A stretch of 64,000 nt of DNA from Rugamonas rivuli (GTDB lineage: Bacteria; Pseudomonadota; Gammaproteobacteria; Burkholderiales; Burkholderiaceae_D), in NCBI RefSeq assembly GCF_009380165.1, contig NZ_WHUF01000002.1:558001-622000 (forward strand), written 5' to 3'. Both the position numbers and the translations under genes were made by a program. The notes beneath the pieces were generated by a model. That model made no database searches. It was not told where the DNA came from and saw only the letters and a list, made by a program, of their open reading frames with translations. This document shows, in pieces, positions 18,827 to 27,112 of this stretch. The stretch's first letter is position 1, and each line of letters begins with the position of its first letter.

Positions 18827-19821
18827 TCGGCGTTGAACCACAGCAGAGGGTTGCCGCTGGCGCGGGCGTAACCCGCTTCGCCGACCAGCAGATCCAGCGC
18901 CAGGCTGGCCAGGTCGTCCGCCAGCGGCTCCACGTTGTAGTCGTGTTCCTGATTGAAGATCTTGCGGTAGGTGCGGCAGTCATCGCAGGTTTCGGCGCGC
19001 GCGACCTTGCTGGGATCATTGGCCTTGCTGGTGCTTTCCGGTGCGTCGCTCGCATCGGCCGGCTCCAGGCTCTGGTAGGCGATGCGCGAGGTATGTTCGC
19101 AGCACGAGCACTTGACCCGCACCATATGCCATTCGCTTGCGCAGCAGCTGCACTGCAGGTAGCGGTAGCCCTGCGACTGGCCGCCGATGCGGATCACGCT
19201 GGCCACCGGATGCGCGCCGCACACCGGACACAGGGTGTTCGTCACCAGCGGCTGCACGCGCTGCGCATCGAGCTGGCCGGCACGCATGGTCCACATCACT
19301 TGCAGGGCCGCGGCCACGAACGGCGCGTGCAGCGGATGCACGCTGTCGGTCAGCTCGGCCAGCACGGCGTCGGCGCAGCCTTCCAGTTCCGCGCTTTCGA
19401 GCCCGCGCAGTTCGGCCAGCACGGCGGCAATCTGCGGCTGGCCTTCCGCCAGCGTGTCCAGCTGATCGAGCAAGGCGTCGAACACCGCGCGCCACGACGG
19501 CGGCCGCGCGCCGCTGACCGGCAGCGGCGGCATATTGTGCTCAAGCGAGACGTCGATGTCCGCCGCATCGGGCAGCGCGAAGGTCTCCGCCGGAAGGGCG
19601 TGCGCCACGGCGGCCTGCGCGTCCACCAGAGCCGCCATCAGCAGCAGATAGCCGCGCAGCGTTTCGCCGACGGGGATACCTTTGATTTCATTCTTGGCAA
19701 GCTGGCGAAGGCGGGCGGCGCGCGCCGCGAAGAGGCTGCGCGGTTGCGGCAGCAGCAGGCGTGGTATGGCGTTGTGATCGAGCGCTTCGATCTCGCCGGG
19801 GGCAAGCAGACGTTGTACCAA
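18823..19821 (-). CDS. fdhE: Formate dehydrogenase accessory protein FdhE
   Basis: Cytoplasmic maturation and proofreading factor that binds the catalytic subunit of Tat-exported formate dehydrogenases. The 332 residues end in a zinc- or iron-binding rubredoxin-like region with four Cys pairs: CPVCG, CSCCASEW, CSCC and CDDC. The start appears to be TTG at 19821, preceded by GGGAGA at normal distance; no ATG is nearby in frame. It follows fdnI by 70 bases and its stop overlaps selA. Placement between the structural subunits and selAB ties maturation to Sec insertion. Confidence 0.93.
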   Translation of the reverse strand: MVQRLLAPGEIEALDHNAIPRLLLPQPRSLFAARAARLRQLAKNEIKGIPVGETLRGYLLLMAALVDAQAAVAHALPAETFALPDAADIDVSLEHNMPPLPVSGARPPSWRAVFDALLDQLDTLAEGQPQIAAVLAELRGLESAELEGCADAVLAELTDSVHPLHAPFVAAALQVMWTMRAGQLDAQRVQPLVTNTLCPVCGAHPVASVIRIGGQSQGYRYLQCSCCASEWHMVRVKCSCCEHTSRIAYQSLEPADASDAPESTSKANDPSKVARAETCDDCRTYRKIFNQEHDYNVEPLADDLASLALDLLVGEAGYARASGNPLLWFNAE

Positions 19822-19836
19822 GATGTCTCCCAGATT

Positions 19837-19860
19837 GCCGGCGGCGACAGCGCCGCCGGC
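19837..19860 (-). repeat. GC-rich intercistronic hairpin between fdnI and fdhE
   Basis: Perfect 9-bp inverted repeat GCCGGCGGC / GCCGCCGGC with a 6-base loop, in the 70-base gap. There is no T-run on the minus-strand downstream side, so a normal intrinsic terminator is unlikely. It more probably stabilises or processes the upstream fdnGHI mRNA and lowers expression of fdhE-selAB. Confidence 0.6.
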
Positions 19861-19891
19861 CCGAAGACTATTCTAATCCTAAAATGCCGGG

Positions 19892-20545
19892 CTAATCACG
19901 CGATTTGCGGGCGACCTCCTCAAACCAGCGCGGATGATGTTTTCGCGCCCAGCCATAGGTCACGGTGCCGCGCACCATGGCGCCGATCGACCCCTTCACC
20001 CACAGGCCGGCGTAGATGTGCACCACGATCGAGCAGATGATGACGAAAGCGCAGAACGCGTGCAGCAGCGCGGCGAAGCGCACGATCTCGATGGGGAAGT
20101 AGAACGCAAAGTATGTGCGCCAGATCACCACGCCGGACAGCAGCAGTCCGCACATGCAGAAGATCAGCACATAGAACAGCAGCTTCTGTCCCGCGTTGTA
20201 GCGGCCGACCTTGGGCAGCTTGTCCTCTCGGTTGTTGACGACGTCGCCGATCTGCTCCAGCCACTGCTTGTCGCCCGGCTCGAACCGGTTGTGATGCCAG
20301 AAGCGCAGCACCAGCAGCGCGAACGACACAAACATCACCAGCCCGATAAACGGATGCAGGATGCGGGTCCACTGGCCGCCGCCCAAAAACACGGCCAGCC
20401 AGGCGGTCGCCGGATGGAACATCGCCAGTCCGGACACCGCTAGCAGGATGAAGCAGATGGCGGTGATCCAGTGGTTGCTGCGTTCATTCGGCGTGTAGCG
20501 TTCGATCAGCGGATTGCCGTCCTTGTCGCGATCAGGGGTGTTCAT
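19892..20545 (-). CDS. fdnI: Formate dehydrogenase cytochrome b556 (gamma) subunit
   Basis: A 217-residue inner-membrane cytochrome b that takes electrons from the beta subunit and reduces quinone. Four membrane helices are visible, with heme-ligand candidates in [31 protein letters not shown] and [16 protein letters not shown]. The C-terminal HPRWFEE is usual for this family. Length fits E. coli FdnI/FdoI (217/211). The ATG overlaps the beta-subunit stop (ATGA). The N and O isoenzymes cannot be told apart by this subunit alone; the N symbol is used here by convention. Confidence 0.95.
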   Translation of the reverse strand: MNTPDRDKDGNPLIERYTPNERSNHWITAICFILLAVSGLAMFHPATAWLAVFLGGGQWTRILHPFIGLVMFVSFALLVLRFWHHNRFEPGDKQWLEQIGDVVNNREDKLPKVGRYNAGQKLLFYVLIFCMCGLLLSGVVIWRTYFAFYFPIEIVRFAALLHAFCAFVIICSIVVHIYAGLWVKGSIGAMVRGTVTYGWARKHHPRWFEEVARKSRD

Positions 20546-21456
20546 TTTTCGCTCTCCCGGATACGGTTGGCCTCATGCAGCGCCTCGGCTTCTTCGTCCC
20601 TGCTGACCTCATTCGGACCCACGCGCGAGTAGTGGAACCAGCCCGCCAGCGCGGTGACGGCAATGCCGGCCAGCGCCAGTGGCTTGGTCAATCCCTTCCA
20701 CAGGCCGACCATGGGGCTGATGCTCGGATTGGCTTTCAGGCCGTGGTAAAGGCCCGGCTGGTCCGCATGGTGCAGCACATACATCACGTGGGTGCCGCCG
20801 ACGCCTGCCGGGTCATACAGGCCGGCGTTGGCGTAGCCGCGCGACTTCAGGTCTTCGATGCGTTCGGCGGCATGGTCCTTCATGTCCTCCTTGGTGCCGA
20901 AGACGATGGCGCCGGTGGGGCAGGTCTTGACGCAGGCCGGTTCCTGGCCCACGGCCACGCGGTCCGAGCACAGCGTGCACTTGTAGGCGCGGTCGTCCTT
21001 CTTGGAGATGCGCGGCACGTCGAACGGACAGCCGGCCACGCAGTAGCCGCAGCCGATGCAGTTCTCCTGATGGAAGTCGACGATGCCGTTGGTGTACTGG
21101 ACGATGGCCCCCGGCGCGGGGCAGGCCTTGAGGCAGCCCGGATCCTCGCAGTGCATGCAGCCGTCTTTGCGTATCAGCCATTCGAGGTTGCCGTCGTTGG
21201 TCTCGTGTTCCGAGAAGCGCATCACGGTCCACGATTGCGGCGACAGGTCGATGGGATTGTCGTACACGCCGGTGGTTTCGCCGATGTCGTCGCGCAGGTC
21301 ATTCCATTCCATGCAGGCGGTCTGGCAGGCCTTGCAGCCTATGCACTTCGACACGTCGATCAGCTTGGCGACGGTGCCGGTGACGGGCGTGCGCGCCTCC
21401 GGCTCCTGCACCGTCGTCGCCGACATGCGCTTGATATCAAGGGATTGCAGTGCCAT
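20542..21456 (-). CDS. fdxH: Formate dehydrogenase iron-sulfur (beta) subunit
   Basis: A 304-residue electron-transfer subunit, membrane-anchored and facing the periplasm. Four cysteine clusters for [4Fe-4S] centres are visible: [40 protein letters not shown] and [22 protein letters not shown] single C-terminal membrane helix ([18 protein letters not shown]) ends in a short cytoplasmic tail. The start at 21456 has GAGGAG 8 bases upstream and lies 19 bases after the fdnG stop. It has no signal of its own and should be co-exported with the Tat-carrying alpha subunit. Confidence 0.96.
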   Translation of the reverse strand: MALQSLDIKRMSATTVQEPEARTPVTGTVAKLIDVSKCIGCKACQTACMEWNDLRDDIGETTGVYDNPIDLSPQSWTVMRFSEHETNDGNLEWLIRKDGCMHCEDPGCLKACPAPGAIVQYTNGIVDFHQENCIGCGYCVAGCPFDVPRISKKDDRAYKCTLCSDRVAVGQEPACVKTCPTGAIVFGTKEDMKDHAAERIEDLKSRGYANAGLYDPAGVGGTHVMYVLHHADQPGLYHGLKANPSISPMVGLWKGLTKPLALAGIAVTALAGWFHYSRVGPNEVSRDEEAEALHEANRIRESEK

Positions 21457-21475
21457 GGCTATTCTCCTCGGGCCG

Positions 21476-24400
21476 TCATGTTTTTTCCACCTTCACCAGG
21501 AAGGACTTGAATTCCGGTGTCTGTGAATTGCCGTCACCAACCGTCGGCGTGAGGGTGTTGATCAGGTAGCCCGGTTTGGTGACTCCCTTGAACCCGAAGT
21601 GGATCGGCAGCCCGACCTGGTGGGTCTTTTTGCCGTCGATGATGAGCGCCTTGATGCGCTTGGTGACAACCGCCTTCGCTACGATATGGCCCCGTTTGGA
21701 GCTGACCTTGACGCGGTCTCCGTGCGCGACGCCGAGCTCCTTGCCCAGCTCCTCGCCGATTTCGACGAACTGCTCCGGCTGGATGATGGCGTTCAGGCGC
21801 GCATGCTTGGTCCAGTAGTGGAAGTGCTCCGTCAGGCGGTAGCTGGTCGCCACGTGCGGGTACTCCGCCGCCTTGCCCAGTTTTGCCCTGTCGTTCGGGA
21901 ACATGCGGCCGGCCGGATTGCTGGTGGCGCGCGCATTCGTCGGATGCAGCGGGTTGTGGCCGATCGGCGTTTCGAACGGCTCGTAGTGCTCGGGGAACGG
22001 CCCTTCGGCCATGGCGTCGCGCGAGAAGAAGCGGGCCACGCCTTCTGCCAGCATGATGAAGGGCCCCATGCCGTTTTCCGGCGGCTCGTCGGCCTTGAAG
22101 TCGGGGATGTCCGGCCCGGCCCAGTTGGTGCCGTTCCAGCCTATCAGCTTGCGGGTGGCATCCCACGGCTTGCCTTTCGGGTCGCAGGAGGCGCGGTTGT
22201 ACAGGATGCGGCGGTTGGCCGGCCAGGCCCAGGCCCAGTTCAGCGTCTGGCCGATGCCGCTCGGGTCGGAGTTGTCGCGCCGTCCCATCTGGTTGCCGGC
22301 CGCTGTCCAGCAGCCGGCGAAGATCCAGCAGCCGCAAGCCGTGCTGCCGTCGTCGCGCAGCTGCGCGAAGCCGGCGACCTGCTCGTTCTTCTTCAGGATA
22401 ACCTTGGTCGGGTCCTTCGGATCGGTGAGCTCCTTGAGTGCCTTGCCGTTGTACTCCATCGCCAGTTCTTCCGGCGTCGGGCTGTATGGCTTGGCGTAAG
22501 GCCAGGTCAGGTTGATGATAGGGTCGGGGAACTTGCCGCCGTCGGCCTGGTACGCTTTTTTGATGCGCAGGAAGATGCCGGACATGATCTCCAGATCGCT
22601 CTTCGTTTGCCCCGGACCGTCCGCGCCTTGCCAGTGCCATTGCAGCACGCGCGAAGAGCTGACCAGCGAACCGCGCTCCTCGGCGAAGCAGGTGGTCGGC
22701 AGGCGGAACACCTCGGTCTGGATCTTGGTCGGATCGACCTGGTGGAACTCGCCGAACGGACGCCAGAACTCCGCCGTCTCCACGGCCAGCGGGTCCATCA
22801 CCACCAGGAACTTCAGCTTGGACAAGGCTTCCGTGATCTTCTGCTTGTCCGGCGCCGAGGCCAGGATGTTGAAGCCCTGGCAGATGTAGCCGTTCATTTT
22901 CCCTTGATGCATCAGCTCAAACGCCTGCATCATGTCGTAGGGCTTGTCCAGCTTGGGCAGGTAGTCGAAGGCGTAGTTGTTTTCCTCCGTCGCCGCATCG
23001 CCCCACCAGCACTTCATGAAGCTGACCAGGAATTTCTTCGCATTGCTGTAGTAGCTGAGCTGATTCGGACGCAAAGGCTTGAGCGCGCGCTTGGCGGCGT
23101 AGGCCTCGAAGTCCTGCTCCGCCTCGCCGGGCAGTGTCAGGTAGCCGGGCAGCATATTGGTCAGCAGCCCCAGGTCGGTCAGGCCCTGGATGTTGGAGTG
23201 GCCGCGCAGCGCGTTCATGCCGCCGCCGGCAATGCCGATATTCCCCAGCAGGAGCTGCACCATGGCGCCGGTGCGCAGCGTTTCCGCGCCGGTGGAGTGC
23301 TGCGTCCAGCCCAGCGCATACAGGATGGTGGCGGCGCGGCCCGGCACGGCGGTCGACGCCAGCATCTCGGCGACCTTGTGGAATTTTTCCGGCGGCACGC
23401 CGCAGGCTTTCTCCACCATCTCCGGCGTGTAGCGCGAGTAGTGCTTCTTCATCAGCTGGTACACGCAGCGCGGGTGTTCGAGCGTGGGATCGATCTTGGC
23501 GAAACCGTCGTCGCCCATCTCGTAGTTCCAGCTGCTCTTGTCCGTGTACTTGCCGGCCTTTTCGTCCCAGCCCGAATACAGGCCGTCGTTGAAGGCGAAG
23601 TCCTCGCGCACGATGAAGGGCATGTCCGTGTAATTGCGGACGTACTCGTGCTGGATCTTGTCGTTCGTGAGCAGGTAGTTGATGATCCCGCCGAGGAAGA
23701 CGATGTCCGCGCCCGTGCGGGTAGGGACGTAGTAGTCCGCCACCGAAGCGGTGCGGGTAAAGCGCGGATCGACCACGATCAACTTGGCGCCGCGATGCGC
23801 CTTCGCTTCCGTGACCCATTTAAAGCCGCAAGGGTGTGCTTCAGCTGCGTTGCCGCCCATGACCAGGATTACATCGGCGTTCTTGATGTCCACCCAGTGA
23901 TTCGTCATCGCACCACGTCCAAATGTCGAGGCAAGACCTGCCACCGTCGGACCGTGTCATACGCGTGCTTGATTGTCGAATGCCAGCATGCCCAGACTGC
24001 GCATGGTTTTGTGGGTCAGGTAGCCTACCTCGTTGGTGCCCGCCGACGCGCACAGCATGCCGGTGGTGGTCCAGCGGTTGACGGTCTTGCCGTCCGCCGT
24101 CTTGTCGATGAAATTGGCGTCGCGATCGGCCTTCATCAACTTGGCGATGCGGGTCAGCGCATCATCCCAGGACATCTTGCTCCATTCGGTCGCACCGGGT
24201 GCGCGGTACTCGGGCACCAGCAGGCGGTTTTCGGAGTGGATGAAATCGATGAGGCTTGCGCCCTTCGGGCACAGCGTGCCGCGGTTGACCGGATGGTCTG
24301 CATCACCTTCGATGTGGATGATGCTGGCCTTGGCGTTCTTGGCGCCGTCGCCCAGACCGTACATGAGTATCCCGCAGCCTACGGAGCAGTAGGGGCAGGT

Positions 24401-24547
24401 GTTACGGGTTTCGGTGCTGCGCGCCAGCTTGTACTGCCGGACTTCGGCCAGGGCCGTTGCCGGCGCAAAGCCGAGGAGCGCGATGCTCGAACCCGCGATG
24501 GTTGCGCCAGTCACCCGAAGGAACTGACGCCTGGTCATCTGGTTCAT
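21476..24547 (-). CDS. fdnG: Selenocysteine-containing formate dehydrogenase alpha subunit
   Basis: Catalytic molybdopterin subunit that oxidises formate to CO2 in the periplasm. The 1023 residues include selenocysteine at residue 197, encoded by TGA at 23957-23959. Translation before it ends [10 protein letters not shown] and resumes [21 protein letters not shown], collinear with E. coli FdnG, whose Sec is residue 196. The N-terminus has a Tat signal (TRRQFLRV) and a [4Fe-4S] site beginning CPYCSVGCG. Further on are [12 protein letters not shown] and [14 protein letters not shown], typical cofactor-binding segments. A gene caller that stops at TGA would report two broken ORFs (23957-24547 and 21476-23944). 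It starts the fdnG-fdxH-fdnI-fdhE-selA-selB-selC cluster. Confidence 0.97.
23917..23959 (-). promoter_or_regulatory. SECIS element of fdnG with UGA(Sec) codon
   Basis: The UGA at 23959-23957 is followed by a hairpin: GTCC pairs with GGAC, CGA with TCG, and GGCA with TGCC around apical loop GGTCT (23938-23934). The GGUCU loop and the distance to UGA match known bacterial SECIS elements such as E. coli fdhF, where SelB binds the loop. It lies within the coding sequence. Confidence 0.9.
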
Positions 24548-24613
24548 GGGGGAAGCCTCTCATAATATGAAAAGACCTACCAAGTCTATCACTATAAAAA
24601 AGAGAGCCTCGTA

Positions 24614-24627
24614 ACGATTTGAATCAA
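24614..24627 (-). promoter_or_regulatory. Weak FNR/Anr-like site upstream of fdnG
   Basis: Minus strand TTGAT, TCAA, ATCGT. The left half-site is perfect for FNR (TTGAT-N4-ATCAA), the right half matches 3/5. It lies 67-80 bases before the fdnG start; TATAGT (24596-24591) is a possible -10, but its distance from the site is a few bases short of a classical class II promoter. Control by oxygen is plausible but weakly supported. Confidence 0.25.
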
Positions 24628-24794
24628 ACGTTGCGTTTGTGACAGTGAATAGTTTCCGTGTGGATACAATCACCGCCTGCGAGGGGCTACACCGCTTCGC
24701 CGCAATCCTTGCACGGCCCGGCGCATTCCGCTGGACCGGCGCGCATGGGGTGCTTATCGTGACTTCTTTACTTTTTAGTCACTTTGGAGCCTGT

Positions 24795-25289
24795 ATGCGC
24801 ATATTGTCTTCCCTTGCTTTTGTCGTCGCCGTATTGATATCGTGCGTCGCACCTGCGCGCGCCGCCGACGCAGCGCATGACGCCGACGTGGCGGCCATCC
24901 GCCAGGTCGTGCAGCAGTTTCAAGCCGCGATCATCGCCCATGACGGGAAAACCCTGGGCAGCCTGTTCCTGCAGGACCACGATAGCTGGCTGGCGGTCGA
25001 CGATGCCACGACCTGGAACGAGATCAAGGCGAAGTTCCCGACGGCGCGCAAGGTGCGGCGCTCGACCTGGCAAAAGTTCGTGGAGTTTGTCCAGACGTCT
25101 CCCCAGCCGATCGAGGAGCGGTTCTACGATGTGCGCATCGATACGAATGGCGCCGTGGGTTCGGTGTACTTCAACTTCGACTTCCTCGCCGGCGGCAAGA
25201 TCAACAACCGTGGCGCCGAAAGCTGGCAGATGGTGTACACCGAAGAGGGCTGGAAGATCAGCTCCATGCTTTTCTCGATCGGCAGCTAA
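24795..25289 (+). CDS. Secreted NTF2/SnoaL-like protein
   Basis: A 164-residue protein with a Sec signal (RILSSLAFVVAVLISCVAPARA) and an NTF2-like cone fold. The pattern is AAIRQVVQQFQAAIIAHDGKTLGSLFL, then SWQMVYTEEGWKISSMLFSI at the end. Many such proteins bind small ligands or act as enzymes of unknown type, so no function is assigned. The start at 24795 is chosen because the signal peptide begins there; the frame is open 52 codons upstream without a plausible protein. TTGGAG precedes the ATG. It lies 42 bases before the sensor kinase gene and may be cotranscribed with it. Confidence 0.7.
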   Translation: MRILSSLAFVVAVLISCVAPARAADAAHDADVAAIRQVVQQFQAAIIAHDGKTLGSLFLQDHDSWLAVDDATTWNEIKAKFPTARKVRRSTWQKFVEFVQTSPQPIEERFYDVRIDTNGAVGSVYFNFDFLAGGKINNRGAESWQMVYTEEGWKISSMLFSIGS

Positions 25290-25331
25290 CACGTTAGAAT
25301 CGCTGGTTTCCTATTTCCCCGGACAGTCTGC

Positions 25332-26366
25332 GTGAAAGAACCCGCTCCACACCTCGTCGCTGTCCTCGCGGCGCTGCCTGTCGCCGTCTGCATGGCGATC
25401 CTTGGATTGCCTGAGCTCGGCCACGGCTACGCCGCCGCCTTTCGCGGCTTGTATTTCGTGACCTGCATGGCGTGGATCGTTCCATTGGCCCTGCTGCAGC
25501 GCGCCTTGTGGCGCCGTGAGAGTTCGCTGCTGTTCACGGCGGTGGTGCTGCTGGCGGTCAGTTACCTGATGTCGATCGCGAATGCGGTGGCGGGGCAGTG
25601 CCTGGCAATCGCACTTGGGCTGCGGACCGATTATCGCTGGACAGGTCTGGCAAGGGAACTCGATGGCTGCTGGCTCGCGCTGATTGCCTTCTGCGCGGTG
25701 CATGCGGTGGCGGTGTACTACCTGTCTCTGCAACGCGCCCAGCTGCACCTCGCGCAAGCCCTCGCGCACGCGCGGGACGCCGAGCTGCGCGCCTTGCGTT
25801 TGCAGGTGAATCCGCACTTCCTCTTCAATACGCTGAACGGGATATCGGCTCTCGTCTCCGCCGGGGATAATCGCGAAGCCAATCGCATGATCAGCCGCGT
25901 TGCCGATTTTCTGCGCGCCACCCTCGCGCACGACGGTCGCCACGAACACGCGCTGGCCGAGGAACTGGCACTGATCGAGGCCTATCTCGACATCGAACAG
26001 GCCCGACTCGGCGAACGCCTGCGGGTGACGATGACGGCGGGTCCTGATGTGCTGGACGCTGCGGTTCCGTACCTGTTGCTGCAACCGCTGGTCGAGAATG
26101 CAATCCGTCACGGAATCGCACCGCTAGGCACGGCGGGCCGGCTCGACATCCGCGTGGAGCACACCGGCACGCACCTGGCTGTCGATTTGCTCAACGATGG
26201 ACGCCGATCGGTATCCGAGGCGAGCGCCGGTTCCGGCATCGGCCTGGTCAACGTAGCCGAACGCCTGCGTCACCTGTACGGCGAGGAGCACCAGTTCAAC
26301 GCCGATTGGCGCGACGACAGCCGCTTCCATGTGCGCCTGATGCTGCCGCTGCGTGCCGCAGCATGA
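25332..26366 (+). CDS. LytS/YehU-type sensor histidine kinase
   Basis: A 344-residue membrane kinase. Four hydrophobic segments in residues 1-140 form the sensor part. A short coiled-coil leads into the His_kinase domain with phospho-acceptor LQVNPHFLFNTLNGISALV (His near residue 164). The ATPase region follows with LLQPLVENAIRHGI (N box) and GSGIGLVNVAERLRHLYG (G box). The start is GTG. The stop overlaps the response regulator start in an ATGA, so kinase and regulator are made together. The stimulus is not evident; no periplasmic domain of size is present, so a membrane signal is likely. Confidence 0.9.
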   Translation: MKEPAPHLVAVLAALPVAVCMAILGLPELGHGYAAAFRGLYFVTCMAWIVPLALLQRALWRRESSLLFTAVVLLAVSYLMSIANAVAGQCLAIALGLRTDYRWTGLARELDGCWLALIAFCAVHAVAVYYLSLQRAQLHLAQALAHARDAELRALRLQVNPHFLFNTLNGISALVSAGDNREANRMISRVADFLRATLAHDGRHEHALAEELALIEAYLDIEQARLGERLRVTMTAGPDVLDAAVPYLLLQPLVENAIRHGIAPLGTAGRLDIRVEHTGTHLAVDLLNDGRRSVSEASAGSGIGLVNVAERLRHLYGEEHQFNADWRDDSRFHVRLMLPLRAAA

Positions 26367-27112
26367 AGTCCATCCCGATACGCGTTGCGATAGTCGACGA
26401 CGAACCACTGGCGCGGCTCGCGCTGAGAACTCGGCTTGAGAACAGACCTGGCTTCGAGCTGGTCGCGGAATATGGCGACGGCGACACTGCCGTCGAGGGT
26501 CTGGCCGCGCTGCGTCCGGACCTCGTGTTCGTCGACGTCGAGATGCCCGGCCGTAGCGGCCTTGAAGTGCTGCGCGCACTGCCCAGTGACAGCAGGCCAA
26601 TGGCGGTCCTGGTCACGGCCTACGACAGCTTCGCGTTGCAGGCATTCGATCTGGCCGCGCTTGACTACTTGCTCAAGCCAGTCGATGACGAGCGCCTGGA
26701 CGAGGCGTTGGATCGCGCACGCCGCGCCTTCCCCTGGCGCCGGCAGAGCGACGCCACCCAGCCCGCGCCCTGGATACAGACGTTCACAGTACGGGCGGGA
26801 GCAAGCACTGTACTGGTGCGTACCAGCGAAGTTGAACGCATCGAATCGGATGGCGACTACGCGACGCTGTACGTGAGCGAGAAGACTTATCTGGTGCGCG
26901 AACGGTTGCACCAGCTTGCCATGCAGCTCGACCCGCTGCAATTCCAGCGTGTGCACCGCTCGGCGATTGTACGCATCGACATGGTGGCCGAACTGCGGGC
27001 GTTGACCAATCGCGACGCCATGCTGCGCTTGCGGGACGGCCGCCTCCTGCGCGCCAGCCGCACCTACATGCCGGCGTTACGGGAAGCGCTTGAGCGCCAC
27101 AACGCGCGCTAG
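26363..27112 (+). CDS. LytTR-family response regulator
   Basis: A 249-residue regulator. The receiver domain (about 6-120) has acidic pocket VAIVDDEP, phospho-acceptor LVFVDVEMPGRSG (Asp near residue 57), Thr in VLVTAYDSFA and Lys in YLLKPVDDE. The C-terminal LytTR DNA-binding domain (about 145-245) contains VERIESDGDYATLYV, FQRVHRSAIVRIDMV and a terminal SRTYMPALREAL. It is coupled to the kinase at 25332. The targets are unknown; LytTR sites are paired short repeats and none was seen nearby. Its stop codon interlocks with that of the convergent phosphatase in a shared CTAG. Confidence 0.92.
   Translation: MKSIPIRVAIVDDEPLARLALRTRLENRPGFELVAEYGDGDTAVEGLAALRPDLVFVDVEMPGRSGLEVLRALPSDSRPMAVLVTAYDSFALQAFDLAALDYLLKPVDDERLDEALDRARRAFPWRRQSDATQPAPWIQTFTVRAGASTVLVRTSEVERIESDGDYATLYVSEKTYLVRERLHQLAMQLDPLQFQRVHRSAIVRIDMVAELRALTNRDAMLRLRDGRLLRASRTYMPALREALERHNAR

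Noticed and set aside
19837..19860. Hairpin as a terminator ending the fdnGHI transcript
   Set aside because: No T-run follows on the minus strand and tightly coupled genes continue downstream.
23945..23960. fdnG as a frameshifted or truncated pseudogene
   Set aside because: The single in-frame TGA aligns with the known selenocysteine position, is followed by a SECIS hairpin, and the selenocysteine genes are next to it.
21599..24565. Open frame of 988 codons on the plus strand
   Set aside because: Antisense shadow of fdnG; no signal, motif or ribosome site.
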